Assembly (NCBI GenBank): GCA_913058255.1
Contig: CAJXQU010000006.1
Span: 62,001 to 126,000, forward strand
DNA: 64,000 nucleotides
Source: an uncultured Pseudomonadota bacterium
GTDB taxonomy: Bacteria > Pseudomonadota > Gammaproteobacteria > CAJXQU01
Direction of reading: 5' to 3'
Made by a program: the position numbers and the translations under genes. Positions 53,350 through 61,905 of the stretch are shown here, in pieces (the first letter of the stretch is position 1; the number at the start of each line of letters is the position of its first letter). The notes beneath the pieces were generated by a model that was given only the letters and a program-made list of their open reading frames with translations, made no database searches and had not been told where the DNA came from.

Positions 53350-54267
53350 ATGAAAAATGCTCCCTACTTATTACATATGTTTAACCCGACGAAAAATGTC
53401 AGTCCGTTTGATGTAAACATGGCTTATGAGGCCGATTTTGATCGCGTTATCCCTTACACCAGTGTCGAATTAGAAGATATTCATGGTTTGACTCAAGACA
53501 CTATATTTTCACGTGGCCCTGCGGGTGTAAAACGAACCAGTATTTTTATTGGAGGCAGAGATTTTTCTCTAGCTCTAGACATGCTCAAGCGTGCAAAAGC
53601 AGCGATGGTGCCACCTTTCGAGGTCTCTGTATTTGCTGACCCAAGTGGCGCGATAACCACCGCAGCCGCTATTGTCGCGACGATAGAACGCTGGGTCGAT
53701 AAACAAGGTTATGGAAGTTTGGAAGGTAAAAAACTTAGCGTTATCGGCACTGGCCCTGTTGGTGTTTGTGCAGGCGTTTTGGCTGCAAAATGTGGTGCAA
53801 ATGTTTCTTTGGTTAGTTATCTCGGACCCGAAGTAGGACAGGAAATTGCTGATGAATATAACCTGAAGTTTGCGGTCGATATGAAAGGTGTGGGCAGCCG
53901 CACTGACGATGAAATTGCTTATTTCTTAAATACTGCAGATATCGTTATTGGTGCTGCTAAAGCGGGTATCCGTATTTTACGTACGGATCAATTACAGAAG
54001 GCTGAAAACTTGATCGTGGCAGCGGATGTCAATGCGGTTCCGCCTTTGGGGATCGAAGGTGTAGCAATAAATGATATGGGCAAGGTTATTGATGCTACAC
54101 CTAAAAAAGCGGTTGGAATTGGTGCATTAGCGATTGGTGACATCAAATATAAAGTTCACTATAACTTATTCAAAATGATGGTTGAAGAGAAAGATAGTCC
54201 AATCTATATCGATCATGATGAGTCTTTTAAAGTAGCAAGACAGGTTGCAGCTGAACGTATCAAATGA
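53350..54267 (+). CDS. mtdB: NAD(P)-dependent methylene-H4MPT dehydrogenase
   Basis: 305 residues. Oxidises methylene-H4MPT to methenyl-H4MPT with NAD or NADP. Landmarks: LLHMFNPTKNVSPFDVNMAYEA at the N-terminus, FIGGRDFSLALDMLKRAK, the Rossmann motif VIGTGPVGVCAGVLAAKCGANVSLV, and NAVPPLGIEGV. ATG 53350 with AAGGA 8-12 bases upstream is preferred to the in-frame TTG 53332. MtdB rather than MtdA is supported by the surrounding H4MPT genes. Confidence 0.94.
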   Translation: MKNAPYLLHMFNPTKNVSPFDVNMAYEADFDRVIPYTSVELEDIHGLTQDTIFSRGPAGVKRTSIFIGGRDFSLALDMLKRAKAAMVPPFEVSVFADPSGAITTAAAIVATIERWVDKQGYGSLEGKKLSVIGTGPVGVCAGVLAAKCGANVSLVSYLGPEVGQEIADEYNLKFAVDMKGVGSRTDDEIAYFLNTADIVIGAAKAGIRILRTDQLQKAENLIVAADVNAVPPLGIEGVAINDMGKVIDATPKKAVGIGALAIGDIKYKVHYNLFKMMVEEKDSPIYIDHDESFKVARQVAAERIK

Positions 54268-55339
54268 TCAATACCTGATCTTAGGTCAGTCTGGTCGAAT
54301 GTTGGCTAGATCGGCTTATGATGCTGGATTTAACGTCGCTGTTATTGATCAGTATGGTGATCAAGATACACATCGTTACGCTCAGGTAGTTAAAACATTA
54401 TCTGAGTTTAGCGATGCTTTAATTTTTCGTAATATTGAACAGTTATTTCTAACCTTCCCTTTTGAAGGCATTATTTTAGCTAGTGGTTTTGAATCAAGGA
54501 CCGATCTAGTTGCAGAGTTGGAACAGCGTTGGATTATTTTCGGCCCTTCAGCAGCGAGTATTTCTTTTGCTAAGCAACCGCTACACCTAGCCAAACTACT
54601 TACTGACAATGATATTTCATTTCCAATTACACAATTGGAGGCTCCTCAATCAGATCAATGGCTTGTTAAGGAGAAGGGCGGCAGTGGTGGTGATCATGTT
54701 GAATGGTTCAACAGGCAGGAGAAATATTCTGAAGACAGTTACTATCAAAAATTTCAATCTGGGGTCACTGGATCAGTTCTTTTTCTAGCAACATTCGAAG
54801 ATGCACAGATTGTTGGCTATAGCCGGACTTGGAGCGTCGGTGAGCATTCTTTTCGTTATTCAGGGGCTGTAGGCTGGAATAACATTGAACAGCAGGCAGA
54901 GTTGGCTAGAGTGGTTAAGACAATAAGTCGTTTGTTTAAACTCGTTGGATTGTGTGGGATCGACTTTATTTTGGATGACCAAGGCGGGATCCATATCCTC
55001 GAAATCAACCCCAGGCCCGTGTCAACAATGGATTTACACGACAATAACCCATTAAATTTGTTTAAAGCACACCTCAATGCATGTCATCAAAACCTTGAAA
55101 ATTTTGTGCTTGATCAAGCTATTTATTATGCTAAAACAATACTTTATGCAGATAGGGATTTGTCTATAAATATTAGAAAGTGGCCGAAATGGGTTGCAGA
55201 TATGCCACAATACGACGAGAATATAGAAATGGGTGCACCAATCTGCACCGTTTATGCTGAAGCCTCAGGCGCTAACCACGCTAGAAAACTAGTGCATGAC
55301 AGAGAAATAAAAATAAAAGAGTTATTAGGCCTTTTGTAG
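54245..55339 (+). CDS. ATP-grasp protein of the H4MPT/methylofuran cluster
   Basis: 364 residues, ATP-grasp fold. N-terminal QYLILGQSGRMLARSAYDAGFNV is the pre-ATP-grasp segment; WLVKEKGGSGGDHVEWF is the ATP-binding part, and GIHILEINPRPVSTMDLHD carries the metal-binding E-x-N. It probably makes a peptide or amide bond in H4MPT or methylofuran side-chain assembly; related genes occur in the H4MPT clusters of other methylotrophs. It starts within the end of mtdB (TTG 54245 or CTG 54251), overlapping by about 20 bases. Confidence 0.72.
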   Translation: MQLNVSNDQYLILGQSGRMLARSAYDAGFNVAVIDQYGDQDTHRYAQVVKTLSEFSDALIFRNIEQLFLTFPFEGIILASGFESRTDLVAELEQRWIIFGPSAASISFAKQPLHLAKLLTDNDISFPITQLEAPQSDQWLVKEKGGSGGDHVEWFNRQEKYSEDSYYQKFQSGVTGSVLFLATFEDAQIVGYSRTWSVGEHSFRYSGAVGWNNIEQQAELARVVKTISRLFKLVGLCGIDFILDDQGGIHILEINPRPVSTMDLHDNNPLNLFKAHLNACHQNLENFVLDQAIYYAKTILYADRDLSINIRKWPKWVADMPQYDENIEMGAPICTVYAEASGANHARKLVHDREIKIKELLGLL

Positions 55340-55396
55340 GACTGATAGCACTAAAAGGCTTCAGCGCGAGTATGATTTTGTTCAATATTATTAAGC

Positions 55397-55424
55397 TAGG
55401 GTAAAAGGAGATTCCTTTTGCCTA
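55397..55424 (+). terminator. hairpin after ATP-grasp gene
   Basis: TAGG-GT-AAAAGGA / GAT loop / TCCTTTT-G-CCTA: a stem of about 11 pairs with a one-base bulge, followed by AGTTTTAAC. It lies 58 bases past the stop. Possible terminator separating the mtdB segment from mch. Confidence 0.55.
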
Positions 55425-55430
55425 AGTTTT

Positions 55431-55454
55431 AACTGATCAGCCAAGAACTGATCA
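55431..55454. repeat. direct repeat AACTGATCA upstream of mch
   Basis: AACTGATCA occurs at 55431-55439 and 55446-55454, a 15-base period, between the hairpin above and mch. The copies contain the near-palindrome CTGATCAG. The pair could be an operator, but no regulator is known here. Confidence 0.5.
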
Positions 55455-55522
55455 CTATCAACAAAAAACTAACGATCGCTCTCGAGTCTTTATTTAATAT
55501 TTAAAAAAGTAAAGAGGGAGTC

Positions 55523-56494
55523 ATGTCTCAACAATTCAAACCTAGCGTTAATCAATTAGCTGCCCCGATAGTAAAAAAAATGATTGATAATGCTCAAGCT
55601 CTGCGTGTCTGTGTCGAAAAATTATCAAATGGTACTACCATTATCGATGCTGGTGTTAATGTTCCTGGAGGTCTTGAGGCGGGTCGTTTGATTAGCGAAA
55701 TTTGTCTAGGCGGATTAGGGACCGTTACGTTCAATTCCACAAATAACTTTAATAAATGGCGCACTAACGTTGATGTTCATACATCAAACCCAGTTCTCGC
55801 TTGTTTGGCCAGCCAATATGCGGGTTGGAGCTTGACTCACGGTGAAGGCAAAGAAAAGTTCATGGCGTTAGGTTCAGGCCCTGCGCGGGCGTTAGGTAGC
55901 AACGAGCCTCTTTTTGAAGCGTTAGCTTATCGAGATGAAAGTGAAACTGCCATAATGGTGATCGAGGTTGATAAAAAACCTCCTGTTGAGTTGGCTGATG
56001 ACATTGCTCAACGCTGTCATGTTAACGCCGACAACTTAACGATTATTCTGACACCAACTTCAAGTTTAGCAGGAGGGGTTCAAATCGTCGCACGTTCATT
56101 AGAAACATCCTTACATAAAGCACATGAGCTACATTTTCCATTAGAAAAAATCATAGATGGTTTTGCCACAGCGCCGGTATCACCACCACATTCAGATTTT
56201 GTAAAAGCGATGGGGCGTACCAATGATTCAATCCTCTTCGGTGGAGAAGTTCATTTGTATGTCGATGCTGAAAATGATGAAACCGAAGAGCTTGCGAAGA
56301 ATTTACCGAGTAGTTCGTCTAAAGATTATGGCAAACCTTTCGCTGATATTTTTAAAGATTCAGGATATGATTTTTATAAAATTGATCCCATGTTATTCAG
56401 CCCTGCTAAAGTTACAGTAACTACTGTAAAAACAGGCAAGAGTTTTTATGCTGGGAAATTGGATGAAAAACTACTTGATCAATCTTTTAGTTAA
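55523..56494 (+). CDS. mch: methenyl-H4MPT cyclohydrolase
   Basis: 323 residues. Converts methenyl-H4MPT to N5-formyl-H4MPT. Landmarks: [74 protein letters not shown] and [31 protein letters not shown] precedes the ATG by 3-4 bases. It has its own upstream region (183 bases). Confidence 0.95.
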   Translation: MSQQFKPSVNQLAAPIVKKMIDNAQALRVCVEKLSNGTTIIDAGVNVPGGLEAGRLISEICLGGLGTVTFNSTNNFNKWRTNVDVHTSNPVLACLASQYAGWSLTHGEGKEKFMALGSGPARALGSNEPLFEALAYRDESETAIMVIEVDKKPPVELADDIAQRCHVNADNLTIILTPTSSLAGGVQIVARSLETSLHKAHELHFPLEKIIDGFATAPVSPPHSDFVKAMGRTNDSILFGGEVHLYVDAENDETEELAKNLPSSSSKDYGKPFADIFKDSGYDFYKIDPMLFSPAKVTVTTVKTGKSFYAGKLDEKLLDQSFS

Positions 56495-56612
56495 TATGAT
56501 TTAGATCGAAAAGTTAAAAAAATTAAAGATTAATAACTTGTCGCTAAAAGAGAACATTGTTTATGATATAAACTCTCTATTGTATGATTTAGTGAAAAAA
56601 TATAAATAATCT

Positions 56613-57548
56613 ATGACGCTCCCAAATCAGATCGCCATAATTACAGATGATCCTGGCTGGCATGGCCGCCAATTAAAATCAGCGTTCACAAAGCGAGGTT
56701 TTGAGAGTGGTTTTGTTTCGTTAGTCGATTGTCATCTTGCTATTCGAGGGCAAAACTCTGCTCATGAAACGGCCATTGTAATCCCCGGGTTTTCAGCTGA
56801 AAATCTGGCAGGAGTTTTTGTGCGTGGTGTTCCCGGAGGAAGCCTAGAACAAGTCATATTGCGATTAGATATTCTTCACTTACTCTATGACACAGGAATG
56901 ATTGTTTATAACAACGGTCGAGCAATCGAACGAACGGTTGATAAAGCCATGACAAGTTTTTTATTAAATTTTCATGGAATACCAACTCCAGATACATGGG
57001 TTTGTGAATCAAGGGATCAAGTCCGTTCAACTATATTGGAGCAGACTTACAAGGGTAATGTTTTAGTTATGAAACCCTTGTTTGGTTCACAAGGTATTGG
57101 CTTGATAAAGATCGAAAGCATAGAAGATTTACCTGATGACTTTGAGCTGTATGGTGATGTCTTTTATATACAAAAGTATATTGATAAAACAGCTGATAAA
57201 CATCATGACTGGCGAGTTTACGTTATCAATGGTCGTGCTGAGGCAATGATGCTACGCTCGGGTGAACATTGGATTACTAATCGGTCACAAGGCGCTACCT
57301 GTGAGTTTATGAGACATGATCCACAATTAGCTAAATTGGCAGAGGCAGCAGTAAAGGCTGTTGATATAGACTATGCAGGCGTTGATTTGATGCAAGATGA
57401 GCAAGGTCATTATTTGGTGACAGAGGTCAATAGCGTACCCGCTTGGTGGGGATTACAAAAAGTTTGTGACTTTAATATTGCAGAACGTATGTCCGATCAT
57501 TTTCTTTCGAAAGTAGCATCCTCACTAAAAATTGAAGTTCTAAAATGA
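56613..57548 (+). CDS. RimK/MptN-like ATP-grasp ligase
   Basis: 311 residues. ATP-grasp of the RimK type: VLVMKPLFGSQGIGLIKIE, WRVYVINGRAEAMMLR, YAGVDLMQDEQGHYLVTEVN (E-x-N). In archaea MptN adds glutamate to H4MPT; in methylotroph clusters such proteins are suspected of ligating an amino acid to H4MPT or methylofuran. Start ATG 56613 lacks an obvious ribosome binding site. It overlaps the CitG-like gene by 4 bases. Confidence 0.78.
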   Translation: MTLPNQIAIITDDPGWHGRQLKSAFTKRGFESGFVSLVDCHLAIRGQNSAHETAIVIPGFSAENLAGVFVRGVPGGSLEQVILRLDILHLLYDTGMIVYNNGRAIERTVDKAMTSFLLNFHGIPTPDTWVCESRDQVRSTILEQTYKGNVLVMKPLFGSQGIGLIKIESIEDLPDDFELYGDVFYIQKYIDKTADKHHDWRVYVINGRAEAMMLRSGEHWITNRSQGATCEFMRHDPQLAKLAEAAVKAVDIDYAGVDLMQDEQGHYLVTEVNSVPAWWGLQKVCDFNIAERMSDHFLSKVASSLKIEVLK

Positions 57549-58417
57549 CAGATAGATCAAAAAAAATCTCCGAAATAGTTACACAGTCAGTCTATAAAAG
57601 CTGCATAACTGAGATCAATGCATTTAAGCCAGGTAATGTCAGTATTCATTCTGCAGGGCATGGCATGGAAGCGAAGGATTTTATTCGTAGCGCTGAACTA
57701 ATAAGCCCAGTAATGGGTATGCCCGATTTATCTGTCGGAGAACGTATTTTACAAAGCGTTCAGTTAACGATGTCGCAGGTTGGCTGTAATACGAATTTAG
57801 GTATTATTCTTCTTGCCGCACCATTAGCGCAAGCTGCCTTTGTAAAAAAAGAAAGTGAGTTTATTCAACAAACAATTTTTAGCATTTTGAATAATCTTTC
57901 TGTTAATGATGCGACGTTAACTTTTGAAGCTATTGAGTTAGCAAATCCTGGTGGGTTAGGTAGTGCTGAATCTCATGATGTACGAAAACCTGCAACTGTA
58001 AATTTATTAGAGGCAATGCAAGCCGCACAAGAACGTGACCGAATTGCTTGGCAATACTCTCATGGTTTTAAGGATGTTTTTGAAAGCGGTATAAGTGCTC
58101 TTCGAATGCAGCTTTTACGATGGAAAAATATCGACAAAAGATTGGAATGGTCAACGGTCGCGTGTTACTTAAACTTCCTATCAAAATTCCCTGACAGTCA
58201 TATTGTGCGTAAGCATGGAATAGAGAAAGCAGAACAGGTTTCTGAGCATGCAAAAAAAATAGAAAAAATGTTTTTATCAGGTGCTGATCCGACGGTTGCA
58301 AAAGCCCAATTGCAGGACTATGATGACACTCTTAAACGGGAAGGTATTAATCCTGGGACTAGCGCTGATTTAACTGTTGCCAGTTTAATTGCGTTATCTT
58401 TGGAAGCTCTCTTGTGA
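57545..58417 (+). CDS. triphosphoribosyl-dephospho-CoA synthase-like protein (CitG family)
   Basis: 290 residues. ALPHA-helical CitG/MdcB-type protein: CITEINAFKPGNVSIHSAGHGM, NTNLGIILLAAPLAQAA, NPGGLGSAESHDV, FSHGFKD-like YSHGFKDVFESG, and NPGTSADLTVASLIALSLEALL at the C-terminus. True CitG makes the citrate lyase prosthetic group; no citrate lyase is here, so it probably acts on an H4MPT or methylofuran intermediate. Coupled to the RimK-like gene by ATGA overlap. Confidence 0.75.
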   Translation: MTDRSKKISEIVTQSVYKSCITEINAFKPGNVSIHSAGHGMEAKDFIRSAELISPVMGMPDLSVGERILQSVQLTMSQVGCNTNLGIILLAAPLAQAAFVKKESEFIQQTIFSILNNLSVNDATLTFEAIELANPGGLGSAESHDVRKPATVNLLEAMQAAQERDRIAWQYSHGFKDVFESGISALRMQLLRWKNIDKRLEWSTVACYLNFLSKFPDSHIVRKHGIEKAEQVSEHAKKIEKMFLSGADPTVAKAQLQDYDDTLKREGINPGTSADLTVASLIALSLEALL

Positions 58418-58434
58418 ATAGTATTTCTAATACG

Positions 58435-58476
58435 CCGCTACTTTGCGGTTTCTATTAACGGATGAGGAAACTCGTC
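58435..58476 (+). promoter_or_regulatory. two tandem hairpins in the fae leader
   Basis: CCGC-TACTTT-GCGG (58435-58448) is a 4-bp stem, and GATGAG-GAAA-CTCGTC (58461-58476) is a 6-bp stem (one GT pair) capped by a GAAA tetraloop. They lie between the CitG-like stop and fae. They may stabilise the fae mRNA or act as weak terminator or regulator. Confidence 0.5.
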
Positions 58477-58577
58477 AATAAATTTTAAGGTGACAAGCGA
58501 TGTCAATATTCAGAGGACTCGTCGAAGAATCATCTACAACAAATTCTACTTCAACTCTAAAAACAGGAGATAAAACA

Positions 58578-59087
58578 ATGGCAGTTATTGACCGAGTATT
58601 GGTTGGTGAATCTTTGGTAGGCGACGGTAACGAGGTTGCACATATTGATTTAATCATGGGCCCACGTGGTTCAGCAGCAGAAACAGCATTTTGTAATGCA
58701 CTGACAAACAACAAAGATGGTTTCAGCACACTGCTAGCAGTTGTTGCACCCAACCTTGCTGCTAAACCAAGCACTATTATGTTCAACAAAGTTACTATCA
58801 AAGGCGCTAAGCAAGCAGTACAAATGTTTGGCCCAGCACAACGTGGCGTTGCCATGGCTGTTACAGATTGTGTTGAAGACGGCACAATTCCAGCTGACGA
58901 AGCTGATGACATCTTCATTTCTGTTGGTGTTTTCATCCATTGGGAAGCTGAAGACGATGCTAAAATCCAAGAATACAACTACGAAGCTGTTAAAGAGTCT
59001 ATCAAACGTGCGATTGCACGTGAGCCAAAAGCTCGTGACGTTGTAGCAAATAAAGCAACGGAACATCCGTTTGCTGCAAACTCTTAA
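58578..59087 (+). CDS. fae: formaldehyde-activating enzyme
   Basis: 169 residues. Condenses formaldehyde with H4MPT to methylene-H4MPT. Family block [20 protein letters not shown] at the N-terminus, the catalytic His being in that block; [34 protein letters not shown] and GVFIHWEAE follow. ATG 58578 with CAGGAGA upstream matches Fae N-termini. The frame is also open back to ATG 58500 (with AAGGTGA upstream), which would add 26 residues. A strong terminator follows. Confidence 0.95.
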   Translation: MAVIDRVLVGESLVGDGNEVAHIDLIMGPRGSAAETAFCNALTNNKDGFSTLLAVVAPNLAAKPSTIMFNKVTIKGAKQAVQMFGPAQRGVAMAVTDCVEDGTIPADEADDIFISVGVFIHWEAEDDAKIQEYNYEAVKESIKRAIAREPKARDVVANKATEHPFAANS

Positions 59088-59140
59088 TTTTTATTTAGCT
59101 GGTGTTATTCGTTAAGCCAGCGAAATAGATTAAGATAGAA

Positions 59141-59168
59141 ATGCCTCGGCTTGCCGGGGTATTTTTTT
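59141..59168 (+). terminator. rho-independent terminator of fae
   Basis: CCTCGGC-TT-GCCGGGG stem flanked by AT pairs, followed by ATTTTTTTG. Located 54 bases past the fae stop. Confidence 0.9.
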
Positions 59169-59200
59169 GTTTAAAACTTGCTTGAAATTAATTTTTATCA

Positions 59201-59887
59201 TCATTTTTCGAAAGTCAGCTTACCATTGTGCAGTGCACTAGCGATTAATGCTCCACCAGTAGCAGAATCTTTTAGGCGCTCCAAATCTTTTTGATCTCTT
59301 ACTCCTCCTGCAGCATAGAATATCTTTTTTGAGTGCAGTGTTTGAAATCTTGTCATCAGGCTAAAGTTTGGGCCGCTATTACTTCCAACGGAATCTAATG
59401 ACATCAGGATGATTTCATTTGGCCAATGCTGAGCTTGATCTAAAATTTCTTTAGGCCCAAGTAGATGACCATCTTTGAAATCCAATGATAAGATGCTATC
59501 TGATGTTAATACCTTAAGAAGTTGGGAAATATCAGAATGGCTTTCTGTGCCGATTACGGGTTTTAAGTTTGGTATGGTTTTCCATAATGTTAGTTTATCT
59601 GATGAATCGAAACCAGCATCTACCCAAAAGGATTGATCTGGAAATTGTTGGGATAATAAATGTATAAGCCGAAAGTTATCAGGAGTATTTTTTTTGTTTT
59701 CGATAGCATCAAGATCGGCTAAATATAGAACCTTAGCTTTTGTTTTATTTATTAACGTCTTGGTAATTTCTAGGGGATTGCTAGAAGAACATAAACTTGA
59801 CTGAATCGGTTGATAGTTAGAGCGCTCACCTTTTATGGCTTGTACAACCTGATTATTTTTTATGTCTAAGACTGGAATTATTTGCAT
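59201..59887 (-). CDS. HisA-related TIM-barrel protein of the C1 cluster
   Basis: 228 residues with the HisA/HisF barrel pattern: MQIIPVLDIKNNQVVQA with D8, LYLADLDAIE, SILSLDFKDG with D136, and phosphate-binding FYAAGGVRDQKDL and GGALIASALHNG. D8 and D136 match the two catalytic aspartates of HisA. It is short of a histidine-operon context and belongs to the HisA-related group found with H4MPT genes; a sugar-phosphate or furan-forming step is possible but not shown. Its ATG (59885-59887) directly abuts the ATG of the plus-strand neighbour (59888). Confidence 0.75.
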   Translation of the reverse strand: MQIIPVLDIKNNQVVQAIKGERSNYQPIQSSLCSSSNPLEITKTLINKTKAKVLYLADLDAIENKKNTPDNFRLIHLLSQQFPDQSFWVDAGFDSSDKLTLWKTIPNLKPVIGTESHSDISQLLKVLTSDSILSLDFKDGHLLGPKEILDQAQHWPNEIILMSLDSVGSNSGPNFSLMTRFQTLHSKKIFYAAGGVRDQKDLERLKDSATGGALIASALHNGKLTFEK

Positions 59888-60880
59888 ATGAAGATCCTTG
59901 TTTCTGAGTTTATCACGGGCGGTGGTTTGATTGGTGAGTCATTGACGACTTCACTACTGCAAGAGGGACGCTTGATGTTAGATGCGATAGTGTCAGATCT
60001 TGGCGAAATTAATTCTGTTGAAGTTTTCATAACATTGGATCCCCGTTGCGCTATGCGTGAGATCCCAAGGAATTGTCGTTCATATATAATCAAAGAAAAT
60101 TACTTTAAGTCATTGAGTGATTTCTGTCATAACGTTGATGCTGTATTACTCATTGCGCCAGAGTCTGATGGTTGTTTGGAACAGATTTCACAGCTAGTTA
60201 TTGATGCTGGGAAATTACTTCTCGGCAGCTCACCTGACGTTATTAAGTTAACAGCCAGTAAATTGTTGACGGCAAAATTTTTTGTTGATAAAGGGATCTC
60301 AGTAGTAAAAACGACTCTTTTTGACGATAGTAATATAAAAGCATTTACTCAGGAAAATAATCAGGCTTGGATCGTAAAACCAGATGGTGGTGTTGGCTGT
60401 AAGGATATTTCGATCTGTTACTCCATTAATGAAATAAAAGATGCTGCAGCTAATTGTCATCAAGCGATTGTACAACCAAAAATCGAAGGTATTCCAGCAA
60501 GTATCTCTCTCTTGTGTTATCAGGGTGAATGCCTTGCTATCGGATATAATGAACAATTAATAAAGTGTGTTGAGAATAAATTAAGCTTGGTTGGTTTGAG
60601 GATAAATGCACTTCTTCATTTTCAAGAGCAGCTTGGGCTGTTGGCGAAGCAGGTTTGTGCTGCTCTTCCGGAACTTAAAGGGTATGTTGGTTTGGATGTG
60701 ATCATCTCTGAAGATGACATCGTGCTGATAGAAGTGAACCCGCGAATGACAACCTCGTATGTTGGGTTGAAAGAATCAATAAATACAAATCCAGCAAAAT
60801 TATTGCTCGATATGTTATTCGAAAATACGTTACCTATACTGGATAGTTCAGAATTTAAAATGATCACGGTTAATATTTAA
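59888..60880 (+). CDS. MfnD-like ATP-grasp ligase (tyramine-glutamate ligase type)
   Basis: 330 residues. KILVSEFITGGGLIGESLTTS, AWIVKPDGGVGCKDISIC and DIVLIEVNPRMTTSYVGL give the ATP-grasp ligands (E-x-N) and match the MfnD group, which joins tyramine to glutamate in methanofuran synthesis. Methylofuran in methylotrophs is built similarly. ATG 59888 starts on the base after the HisA-like ATG. First gene of MfnD-MfnF-pabB-MfnE-like run; overlaps the next gene by one base. Confidence 0.75.
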   Translation: MKILVSEFITGGGLIGESLTTSLLQEGRLMLDAIVSDLGEINSVEVFITLDPRCAMREIPRNCRSYIIKENYFKSLSDFCHNVDAVLLIAPESDGCLEQISQLVIDAGKLLLGSSPDVIKLTASKLLTAKFFVDKGISVVKTTLFDDSNIKAFTQENNQAWIVKPDGGVGCKDISICYSINEIKDAAANCHQAIVQPKIEGIPASISLLCYQGECLAIGYNEQLIKCVENKLSLVGLRINALLHFQEQLGLLAKQVCAALPELKGYVGLDVIISEDDIVLIEVNPRMTTSYVGLKESINTNPAKLLLDMLFENTLPILDSSEFKMITVNI

Positions 60881-61905
60881 TGTATAAAAATTATTATATG
60901 GGGTGGGATATTGGTGGTGCTCATTTAAAAGTGGCTGTGCTGGATCAACAGGCGACAGTTATTCATATCGAACAAATTGAAACACCATTATGGAAGGGGA
61001 TTGATGTACTTGATGAGGCTGTTGCATCGATCCCTAGAACATTTATTGATGCTGCTGTGTGGCATGGCATCACGATGACAGGTGAACTTGCAGATATTTT
61101 TCCTGATCGTATTTCAGGTGTAACAGAATTGGTTGAAAAATTCAGACAATTGTTGAGTAAAAAACAGCATGTTTATGCGGCTAATAAAGGCTGGGTTAAT
61201 AGTAGTTCGATCGAAGGTTGCGAGATAGAAATAGCCTCAACGAACTGGCATGCAACAACAACATTTGTTGCGAACCAAATCGAGAGTGGGCTTCTAATTG
61301 ATATAGGCTCTACCACGACTGATATTATTCCGATAATTGATCATGCCCCCGAAAGCATTGGAATGACAGACAGTGAAAGAATGCAGCAGGATGAGCTGAT
61401 TTATACTGGAGTCAATCGAACACCTGTCGCCTCTGTTGTTTCACAAGTCCCTTTTGCGGGCAACTGGCAGCAAATAGCGACAGAATATTTTTCTTCTATG
61501 GCAGATATATACTGTCTGACTAGAGACATGCCTGAGAATGCGAGTTTCTCAACAGCAGATGGAGGTGGGACAAGCATGTTGGATTGTGCAAGACGATTGG
61601 CGCGTGTTGTCGGTCGAGATCTGTATGAAGCTGAGCTTTCTGCTTGGCAACAACTCGCCAGTTATATAGCAATGCAGCATAACCAGCACATCAGTCAGGC
61701 GATATATCGTGTAAAATCTCGTTACCCTGGTAGAGAAATGCCAATCGTCGGGGCCGGTGCTGGACGTTTTTTGATCCGTCTGCTTGCAGAAAGGCAAAAC
61801 TATCCCTACATTGATTTTGCAGATTTTTTGCAAGGAGATGAGAGGCTAAAACAGGCCGCTGCGATCTGTGCTCCAGCAACTGCTTGTGCCGCATTACATT
61901 TATGA
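60880..61905 (+). CDS. MfnF-like protein (hydantoinase/ASKHA fold, H4MPT-linked)
   Basis: 341 residues. ASKHA-type phosphate motifs: MGWDIGGAHLKVAVL (phosphate-1), LLIDIGSTTTDIIPI (phosphate-2), ADGGGTSMLDCARRLAR, PIVGAGAGRFLIRLL. This is the H4MPT-linked C1-transfer family that includes MfnF, joining the furan and tyramine parts of methanofuran in archaea. Start overlaps the preceding stop by one base; end overlaps pabB by 4 bases. Confidence 0.82.
   Translation: MYKNYYMGWDIGGAHLKVAVLDQQATVIHIEQIETPLWKGIDVLDEAVASIPRTFIDAAVWHGITMTGELADIFPDRISGVTELVEKFRQLLSKKQHVYAANKGWVNSSSIEGCEIEIASTNWHATTTFVANQIESGLLIDIGSTTTDIIPIIDHAPESIGMTDSERMQQDELIYTGVNRTPVASVVSQVPFAGNWQQIATEYFSSMADIYCLTRDMPENASFSTADGGGTSMLDCARRLARVVGRDLYEAELSAWQQLASYIAMQHNQHISQAIYRVKSRYPGREMPIVGAGAGRFLIRLLAERQNYPYIDFADFLQGDERLKQAAAICAPATACAALHL

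Noticed and set aside
58461-58476. Possible hammerhead ribozyme core (GATGAG...GAAA)
   Set aside because: The bases form a simple GNRA hairpin; the CUGAUGA and GAAAC elements and three-way stems are missing.
59201-59887. True histidine-biosynthetic HisA
   Set aside because: No other his genes nearby and sequence is diverged and shorter; location in the C1 cluster favours a HisA-related enzyme.
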